A stretch of DNA of 26,883 bases from assembly GCA_902478455.1 (NCBI GenBank), contig CABSLJ010000008.1, positions 1 through 26,883 on the forward strand. The letters are read 5' to 3'. Numbering within the stretch: the first letter of the stretch is position 1; every line of letters starts with the position of its first letter. The notes beneath the pieces were generated by a model. It saw only the letters and a program-made list of their open reading frames with translations, did no database searches and was not told the origin of the DNA. Shown here piece after piece: positions 21,546 through 26,883 of this stretch. This stretch comes from an uncultured Oscillospiraceae bacterium (lineage in GTDB: Bacteria; Bacillota; Clostridia; Oscillospirales; Acutalibacteraceae). The translations under genes were made by a program, and so were the position numbers.

Positions 21546-22075
21546 TGCGCGCCGGCGTGAACATCGTCCTGTGCGGCTTTATGGGCTGTGGGAAAACCAC
21601 CGTCGGTCGGCTGCTCGCGCAGATGTCCGGCAGGTCCTTTGTCGATATGGACGAATACATCGAGACGGCGCAGGGACGTTCGATTTCCGACATCTTCCGC
21701 GCCGACGGGGAAGCCGCCTTCCGCGCCGCAGAACGGGAGGCCTGCCGCGATCTCAGCCGCCGAACGGGACTGGTGATCGCCACGGGCGGAGGCGCCCTCG
21801 TGGACCGGCGGAACGCCGTCCTTCTCTCGCAGACGGGCGTGGTCGTGCTGCTGGAGGTCCCCCTTCCCGTCCTCAGCGAACGCCTGAAGGGGGACAAAAA
21901 CCGCCCCCTGCTCCAGCGGGCGGACCGGGAAGAGGCCATGCAGTCCCTCTATGAGGCCCGCCTGCCCTGCTACCGCCGGGCGGCGCGCTTTTGGGTCGAC
22001 GCCTCCCGCGCCCCCCGCGACGTCTGCCGTGAAATTCTGCAGAAGCTGGGCGCAGCGCCGGACAATGCTCTGTGA
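21545..22075 (+). CDS. aroK: Shikimate kinase
   Basis: The ATG at 21545 shares a base with the aroE stop; the longer upstream frame from 21491 lies inside aroE and lacks support. The 176-residue enzyme phosphorylates shikimate at O3 with ATP. It has the Walker A GFMGCGKTT (11-19), DMDEYIE (34-40, substrate Asp34), FRAAE with Arg60 and the GGGALVD (81-87) substrate loop, and a lid region near RPLL (about 119-122). Size and motifs are those of a normal AroK. It is the last gene before a 430-base leader region. Confidence 0.96.
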   Translation: MRAGVNIVLCGFMGCGKTTVGRLLAQMSGRSFVDMDEYIETAQGRSISDIFRADGEAAFRAAEREACRDLSRRTGLVIATGGGALVDRRNAVLLSQTGVVVLLEVPLPVLSERLKGDKNRPLLQRADREEAMQSLYEARLPCYRRAARFWVDASRAPRDVCREILQKLGAAPDNAL

Positions 22076-22193
22076 ACCGCCCGGTTCTCCCGGAAAAGCG
22101 GGCCGGAACCTGTTCTATTTGCAGCATCCGCCTTTTTTTATCCGCATATTCTGTGCAGATTCCCGGAAAAGCGGAATTTCCAGCCAAAAACGC

Positions 22194-22223
22194 TTGACAA
22201 ACCGCCGCGCATGGGCTTATGAT
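22194..22223 (+). promoter_or_regulatory. Promoter of the aroF operon
   Basis: TTGACA (22194-22199), an 18-base spacer and TATGAT (22218-22223) lie about 30 bases before the leader peptide ATG. Confidence 0.85.
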
Positions 22224-22256
22224 ACACACAAAGGCAGACCCTTTGGAGGAACACAC

Positions 22257-22367
22257 ATGGTTTTAACCGCGCAAACAAAACGATTTACCGGTTTTGGTTA
22301 TCCCCGCTATTTCAGCGTGGGATTTTTTGGCGTGGAAATAAAACAGAACTGTGAGAGCTTCCATTAA
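22257..22367 (+). CDS. Phe/Tyr-rich leader peptide of the aroF operon attenuator
   Basis: A 36-residue frame starts at ATG 22257 after GGAGGA and ends at TAA 22365-22367. It contains six Phe (10, 13, 19, 23, 24, 35) and two Tyr (15, 18), with a tight cluster FTGFGYPRYF then SVGFF. It lies between a strong promoter and a terminator in front of a DAHP synthase gene. This fits a ribosome-stalling leader that reports charged tRNA-Phe and tRNA-Tyr. The peptide itself probably has no other role. It is too short for routine gene calling. Confidence 0.85.
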   Translation: MVLTAQTKRFTGFGYPRYFSVGFFGVEIKQNCESFH

Positions 22368-22449
22368 AGAGCCGTGCCGGAAGTTGATACCCATTTTGGA
22401 TATGGCGCAATGAGAACGGAACTCACAGTTTGAGTTCCGTTCTTTTTTT
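22347..22449 (+). promoter_or_regulatory. Transcription attenuator: antiterminator and terminator
   Basis: The terminator is GAACGGAACTCA (22414-22425) paired with TGAGTTCCGTTC (22431-22442), followed by seven T (22443-22449). The alternative partner is in the last codons of the leader peptide: AACTGTGAG (22347-22355) plus TTCC (22359-22362) can pair with GGAACTCACAGTT (22418-22430), destroying the terminator. A ribosome stalled at the Phe/Tyr codons leaves the antiterminator free; one that reaches the stop at 22365 covers it. Confidence 0.88.
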
Positions 22450-22507
22450 GTCCATTCCGGTCAATCCGGCGGGAAATCTCCCGCAGACAGTTTGGAGGCA
22501 GTAAATC

Positions 22508-23527
22508 ATGATCATTGTATTGAAACCGGATTGCACCAAGGAACAGCTCGAATCCTTCCAAAAATCACTGGAAGCGCAGTATAACGTCCAGGTAAATGCC
22601 TGGTTCGGTACCCAGTCGACTGTGCTTGGACTGATTGGAGATACCTCGGCCGTGGACATTGACAACATCGCGGCGCAGGACATCGTCGAAAGCGTCAAGC
22701 GTGTGCAGGAGCCCTACAAAAAGGCCAACCGCAAATTTCACCCGGACGACACCGTCATCACCCTGCCGGGCGGGCAAACCATTGGCGACGGCGGACTCGC
22801 TCTCATCGCCGGTCCCTGCTCGGTGGAAAGCGAAGCCCAGATCTGTGAGGTGGCAAAGCGCGTGAAGGCGGCGGGCGCGCAGTTTTTGCGCGGCGGCGCC
22901 TTCAAGCCCCGTACCTCGCCCTACGCCTTCCAGGGACTCAAGGCTGAGGGCCTGGAATTGCTGCGTGAGGCGAGAAAGGAAACCGGCCTGCCCATCGTCA
23001 CAGAGATCATGCGCGTCTCTCACATCGACCTCTTTGAGGATGTGGACATCATCCAGGTCGGCGCGCGCAACATGCAGAATTTTGAGCTGTTAAAGGAGCT
23101 CGGCAAGCTCCGCAAGCCGATCCTTTTAAAGAGAGGCCTTTCGAGCACCATCGAGGAACTGCTCATGAGCGCCGAATACATTATGGCAGGAGGCAATGAG
23201 CAGGTCATTCTCTGCGAACGAGGCATCCGCACCTATGAGACCTACACCCGCAACACGCTGGACATCTCGGCCGTGCCGATCTTAAAGAAGCTGACCCATC
23301 TGCCCGTGGTCGTCGACCCGAGCCATGCGTCGGGCATCTCCTGGCTGGTCGAGCCGCTCGCTCTGGCTGCCGTGGCCGCGGGAGCCGACGGGCTGATCAT
23401 CGAGGTGCACAACGACCCCCGCCGCGCCCTTTCGGACGGCGCGCAGTCGGTCACGCCCGACCAGTTTGATTCCATCGCCTCTCACGTCTTCTCCGCCGCG
23501 CGCGCCTTCGGACGCAAGGTGGTCTGA
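22508..23527 (+). CDS. aroF: DAHP synthase (3-deoxy-7-phosphoheptulonate synthase), type I beta
   Basis: This 339-residue enzyme joins phosphoenolpyruvate and erythrose 4-phosphate in the first step of the aromatic pathway. The N-terminal 70 residues form a ferredoxin-like/ACT-like regulatory domain (MIIVLKPDCT...), the usual site of feedback inhibition in this class. The TIM-barrel core has LIAGPCSVES, RGGAFKPRTSPYAFQG, QVGARNMQNF, LLKRG and DPSHASG motifs for substrates and metal. ATG 22508 follows TTTGGAGG. It is the first gene after the attenuator, 43 bases before tyrA. Confidence 0.97.
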   Translation: MIIVLKPDCTKEQLESFQKSLEAQYNVQVNAWFGTQSTVLGLIGDTSAVDIDNIAAQDIVESVKRVQEPYKKANRKFHPDDTVITLPGGQTIGDGGLALIAGPCSVESEAQICEVAKRVKAAGAQFLRGGAFKPRTSPYAFQGLKAEGLELLREARKETGLPIVTEIMRVSHIDLFEDVDIIQVGARNMQNFELLKELGKLRKPILLKRGLSSTIEELLMSAEYIMAGGNEQVILCERGIRTYETYTRNTLDISAVPILKKLTHLPVVVDPSHASGISWLVEPLALAAVAAGADGLIIEVHNDPRRALSDGAQSVTPDQFDSIASHVFSAARAFGRKVV

Positions 23528-23570
23528 TGAATCCCCGATTTTATTCCGATCAACAGGAAGGAGGCAGAGG

Positions 23571-24407
23571 ATGAAAAAGACCGTTTTCATCGTCGGTCTG
23601 GGGCTCATCGGCGGCTCGCTCGCGCGCGCGCTGACCACCAAGACCGAACATCGCGTCATCGGCATGGACCGGAATCCAGAGGTAGAGCAAAAGGCGCTCG
23701 CCGCCGGCGCGGTGCATGAGATCGGAACCGAGGAGGACATCGGCCGGGCCGACCTGCTCTTCGTCTGCCTCTACCCGCAGGCGGTGCTCGACTTCGTCGC
23801 GCGCAACGCCGCCCGCATTCCCAAGCGCTGCATTGTGACCGACGTCTGCGGCATCAAGGGAACTCTGTGCGGGGAGCTTGCCGCCCTCGCGCGGGAATGG
23901 GGCTTTGTCTTCCTTGGCAGCCATCCCATGGCCGGCAAGGAAAAGGCGGGCTTCGACGCCTCTGACGACGACCTCTTCCTCGGCGCAAGCTATCTGATCG
24001 TCCCCTGCGGGGCCCCCGCCTGGGCGGTGGACGCAGTGAGCGACCTGGCCCTTTCCCTGGGCTGCGCGGGCGTGCGCCTGACCACCCCAGAGGAACACGA
24101 CGCCATGATCGCCTTTACCTCTCAGCTGCCCCACGCGCTTGCCTGTGCCTATGTCTTAAGTCCCCGCTGCCCGGGACACGCCGGTTTTTCGGCGGGCAGT
24201 TACCGGGACGTTTCCCGCGTGGCGCGCATCAATGAAACCCTCTGGTCGGAGCTGTTTCTCGACAATCGCGGCCCGCTGCTCGAGGAAATCCACACCCTGA
24301 TTGCAAACTTAGACCGCATTTCCGCCGCGCTGGAAGCGCGCGACCGGGACGCTCTGGCCGCGCTGCTGCGGCAGGGGCGGGAAATCAAGGAGGCACTGGG
24401 AGAATGA
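23571..24407 (+). CDS. tyrA: Prephenate dehydrogenase
   Basis: The ATG at 23571 follows AAGGAGG; the longer frame from 23466 lies inside aroF. The 278-residue enzyme converts prephenate to 4-hydroxyphenylpyruvate, the route to tyrosine. It has the NAD loop GLGLIGGSLA (9-18), the GSHPMAGKEKAGF substrate motif and a helical C-terminal dimerisation domain (SQLPHALA). No ACT domain follows, so feedback control may rest with aroF and the attenuator. Its stop overlaps the aroB start by four bases (ATGA). Confidence 0.94.
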   Translation: MKKTVFIVGLGLIGGSLARALTTKTEHRVIGMDRNPEVEQKALAAGAVHEIGTEEDIGRADLLFVCLYPQAVLDFVARNAARIPKRCIVTDVCGIKGTLCGELAALAREWGFVFLGSHPMAGKEKAGFDASDDDLFLGASYLIVPCGAPAWAVDAVSDLALSLGCAGVRLTTPEEHDAMIAFTSQLPHALACAYVLSPRCPGHAGFSAGSYRDVSRVARINETLWSELFLDNRGPLLEEIHTLIANLDRISAALEARDRDALAALLRQGREIKEALGE

Positions 24408-25474
24408 AAACGCTGACTGTAAACACGAATACCCCCTATGAGATTCAAATCGGCCGCGGCCTGCTCGATTCCTGCGGCGAGCGCATCCGTGCGCTGACCG
24501 CCGCCCGCCGGGCCGTGATGGTGAGCGACAGCAACGTCGCCCCCCTTTATGCCGCGCGGGTGGAGGCTTCCTTGAAGCGGGCGGGATTTGAGGTTTCCCT
24601 CTTCACCTTTCTCGCCGGGGAGGGCTCCAAACGGCTGGACACCATCGCCGCCCTCTATGCCCATCTGGCCGGACACGGCCTGACCAGGAGCGACCTTATC
24701 GTCGCCCTCGGCGGCGGCGTGACGGGGGATATGGCCGGCTTTGCGGCCGCCACCTATCTGCGCGGCATCGATTTTGTCGGCCTGCCGACCAGCCTCCTCG
24801 CACAGATTGATTCCTCTGTCGGCGGTAAAACCGGCTTTGATCTGCCCGAGGGCAAGAATCTGGTAGGAGCCTTCTGGCAGCCGCGCCTGGTGCTGATCGA
24901 TCCGAACACCCTCTCCACCCTGCCGTCCCGCTACTTTGCCGACGGCATGGCCGAGGCCATCAAATATGGCTGCATCCGCAGCCGCTCCCTCTTTGACCGC
25001 ATCGCCTCCGAGCCCGCGGAAGGCTTTCTGGAGGACCTCATTTTCGAATGCGTGGACATCAAGCGGGCCATCGTCGAGGAGGACGAACGGGACACCGGCA
25101 ATCGGATGCTCTTAAACTTCGGGCACACGGTCGGTCATGCCATCGAAAAGCTGCAAAACTACGAGGGCTATTCCCACGGGGAAGCGGTCGCCGCCGGAAT
25201 GGCGCTGCTCAGCGCCGCCGGCGAGGCCGCCGGACTGACCGAGCCCGGCACCACGGGCGCGCTTTTAACGGTCTTGGACCGCTACCGCCTGCCCCATGCC
25301 TCCGGCTTTTCCGCAGAAGAGCTGGCTTCGGCCGCACTGCTGGACAAAAAAAGCGCCGGAAGCACCATCCGGCTCATCCTGCTCAAAAAGCTGGGCGAAG
25401 GGGTGCTTTACCCTCTTCCCCACGCGGAGCTCGCCGGCTTCCTCGCGAAAGGAGGGGCGCTGTGTCCCAGGTAA
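24404..25474 (+). CDS. aroB: 3-Dehydroquinate synthase
   Basis: This 356-residue enzyme turns DAHP into 3-dehydroquinate with NAD and a divalent metal. It carries GGGVTGDMAGFAAATYLRGI (104-123), PTSLLAQIDSSVGGKTGFDL, NLVGAFWQP and the metal-binding NFGHTVGHAIE and SHGEAVAAGM. Its ATG overlaps the tyrA stop and its own stop overlaps the aroA start by 13 bases, so the operon is tightly coupled. Confidence 0.97.
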   Translation: MKTLTVNTNTPYEIQIGRGLLDSCGERIRALTAARRAVMVSDSNVAPLYAARVEASLKRAGFEVSLFTFLAGEGSKRLDTIAALYAHLAGHGLTRSDLIVALGGGVTGDMAGFAAATYLRGIDFVGLPTSLLAQIDSSVGGKTGFDLPEGKNLVGAFWQPRLVLIDPNTLSTLPSRYFADGMAEAIKYGCIRSRSLFDRIASEPAEGFLEDLIFECVDIKRAIVEEDERDTGNRMLLNFGHTVGHAIEKLQNYEGYSHGEAVAAGMALLSAAGEAAGLTEPGTTGALLTVLDRYRLPHASGFSAEELASAALLDKKSAGSTIRLILLKKLGEGVLYPLPHAELAGFLAKGGALCPR

Positions 25475-26730
25475 CGCTTTCTCCCGCCGTTCTGCGCGGG
25501 ACGGTGCGCGTCCCCCCCTCCAAGAGCCAGGCCCACCGCTCGATGATCTGCGCCGCCCTCTCGGGTGGGCGCTGCTCGCTTTCCCCCTTCGCCCTATCCA
25601 AGGATATGGAAGCCACCCTGCGGGCGCTTTCCGCCCTGGGCGTTTCCTCTCGGCTGGAGGGGGAAGTCCTGACGTTGGAATCCGGCGTCCGCCCATGCGG
25701 CCCGGTGGAAATCGACTGTGGGGAATCGGGCTCCACCCTGCGCTTTTTAATCCCCATCGCCGCCGCGCTGGGCATATCCGCCCGCTTTGTGGGGCAGGGC
25801 CGCCTGCCCGAGCGTCCCATCGGCGTTTATCTCGATTGCCTCCCCCCGGCCGGCGTTTCCTGCGAAACGGCCGGCGGGCTACCCCTGACGGTCTCCGGAC
25901 AGCTTCGCCCCGGAACCTTTTCCCTTCCGGGCAATATCAGCTCCCAGTTTATCACTGGGTTGCTGTTTGCCCTTCCGCTGCTGGAAGGGGACAGCGACAT
26001 CCGCTTGACCACGCCGCTCGAATCGACCGGCTATGTGGACATGACCACAGAGACCATGGCGCGCTTCGGCGTTGCGGTCGAACGCACGCCCGGCGGCTGG
26101 CATGTGCCCGGCCGTCAGCGCTATCGTCCCTGCGACGACCGCATCGAGGGCGACTGGTCCCAGGCCGCCTTCTTCCTCGCGGCGGGCGCGCTCGGCGGAG
26201 AAACGGCGGTGGAGGGGCTGTCTCCCCGCTCCGCCCAGGGCGACCGCGCGATAGAAGCTCTCTTGAAGCAGTTCGGCGCTTCTCTGCGCTGGGAGGGGGA
26301 TGTTCTCATCGCCTCCCCCGGCGCGCTGCACGGGACGGAGATCGACGCCGCGCAGATTCCCGACCTCGTCCCCATTTTGGCGGCGGTCGCCGCTCTCTCG
26401 GCGGGAGAAACCCGCCTGACCGGCTGCGCTCGCCTGCGCATCAAGGAGAGCGACCGCCTGACCGCCATTGCCGACGGACTCAGCCGCCTCGGCGCTCAGG
26501 TCCGGGAGGAGCCCGACGGGCTGATGTTCCGGGGCGTTCCCTCCCTTTCGGGCGGGAAGGCGGCAGGCTACAACGATCACCGCATCGTGATGGCCCTTTC
26601 GGTCGCCGCATTGCGCGCGGACGCGCCGGTGACGCTCACCGACGCGCAGAGCATTCAAAAATCTTATCCCCTCTTTTTTGAGGATTACAATCGGTTAGGA
26701 GGGAAGGCCCATGTCTTCGATGTGGGGTGA
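25462..26730 (+). CDS. aroA: EPSP synthase (3-phosphoshikimate 1-carboxyvinyltransferase)
   Basis: The start is GTG at 25462, after AAGGAGGGG (25449-25457); the frame is open far upstream, but only as a shadow of aroB. The 422-residue enzyme adds the enolpyruvyl group of PEP to shikimate 3-phosphate. Motifs are VPPSKSQAHR (15-24), CGESGSTLRF (85-94), NISSQFITGLL, GDWSQAAFFLAAGAL and the C-terminal IKESDR and YNDHR. It has the clostridial CGESGSTLR form rather than the class II (CP4-like) form, so it is probably glyphosate-sensitive by class, which is inference. Its end overlaps aroC by 20 bases. Confidence 0.97.
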   Translation: MSQVTLSPAVLRGTVRVPPSKSQAHRSMICAALSGGRCSLSPFALSKDMEATLRALSALGVSSRLEGEVLTLESGVRPCGPVEIDCGESGSTLRFLIPIAAALGISARFVGQGRLPERPIGVYLDCLPPAGVSCETAGGLPLTVSGQLRPGTFSLPGNISSQFITGLLFALPLLEGDSDIRLTTPLESTGYVDMTTETMARFGVAVERTPGGWHVPGRQRYRPCDDRIEGDWSQAAFFLAAGALGGETAVEGLSPRSAQGDRAIEALLKQFGASLRWEGDVLIASPGALHGTEIDAAQIPDLVPILAAVAALSAGETRLTGCARLRIKESDRLTAIADGLSRLGAQVREEPDGLMFRGVPSLSGGKAAGYNDHRIVMALSVAALRADAPVTLTDAQSIQKSYPLFFEDYNRLGGKAHVFDVG

Positions 26731-26883
26731 GCGCATCAAGATTTCCGTCTTTGGAGAAAGCCACGGCCCGGCCATCGGCGTTGTGATAGACGGTCTGCCG
26801 GGCGGGGAAGAGATCGACCTTACTGCCGTGGCCGCACAAATGGCGCGTCGCGCGCCCGGAAGGGACCGCACCGCCACCGCCCG
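26711..26883 (+). CDS. aroC: Chorismate synthase, N-terminal fragment
   Basis: The ATG at 26711 follows AGGAGGGA (26698-26705) and lies inside the end of aroA; an in-frame ATG at 26720 is possible but has poorer spacing. The 57 visible residues (MSSMWGERIKISVFGESHGP, then AIGVVIDGLPGG) carry the FGESHG signature of chorismate synthase, the flavin-dependent last step to chorismate. The gene runs off the right edge, so later FMN-binding motifs are not visible. Confidence 0.95.
   Translation, partial: MSSMWGERIKISVFGESHGPAIGVVIDGLPGGEEIDLTAVAAQMARRAPGRDRTATA

Noticed and set aside
1..26883. CRISPR array, tRNA and rRNA genes
   Set aside because: I saw no regularly spaced repeats, no tRNA-like sequence and no rRNA segments on either strand.

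Overview
The window looks like a chromosome of a Gram-positive anaerobe of the class Clostridia, most likely close to the Oscillospiraceae/Ruminococcaceae. The signs are a Trp T-box riboswitch, strong AGGAGG ribosome binding sites, GTG and TTG starts, an archaeal-type ProS, a decarboxylase-type sodium pump subunit and a clostridial aro operon. No rRNA, tRNA or CRISPR array was seen.

Bases 1 to about 7,980 are accessory and visibly richer in A+T than the rest. The left edge holds the C-terminus of a phage-type family A DNA polymerase and a sigma-like regulator. Then comes a defence island: five tightly spaced plus-strand genes (two small proteins, a RloC/PrrC-like ABC ATPase, a Cro/C1-type regulator and a probable restriction endonuclease), convergent with an AbrB-like gene and a C5-cytosine methyltransferase. 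The two small proteins share a QxGxxN motif, at the C-terminus of the first and the N-terminus of the second. This resembles the arrangement of amyloid-type signalling pairs. I read the island as a Type II restriction-modification system combined with a putative anticodon-nuclease-type guard, and it is the best candidate for an undescribed system here.

From about 7,985 on the DNA is GC-rich core genome. On the minus strand are two RlmD-family RNA uracil methyltransferases flanking a large PAS/GGDEF/PAS/GGDEF/EAL protein. A Trp-specific T-box (specifier UGG) precedes a stand-alone trpB2. A small region follows with an XRE regulator, an unannotated ribbon-helix-helix gene, a broken XRE gene and a palindromic repeat. 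Next come minus-strand oadB, an oadG-like gene, proS and acpP.

The right end is the aromatic pathway on the plus strand: aroE-aroK, then a transcription attenuator with a Phe/Tyr-rich leader peptide in front of aroF-tyrA-aroB-aroA-aroC (aroC is cut by the window edge). The T-box senses tRNA-Trp and the leader peptide probably senses Phe/Tyr supply, so two RNA devices in this window control aromatic amino acid synthesis.
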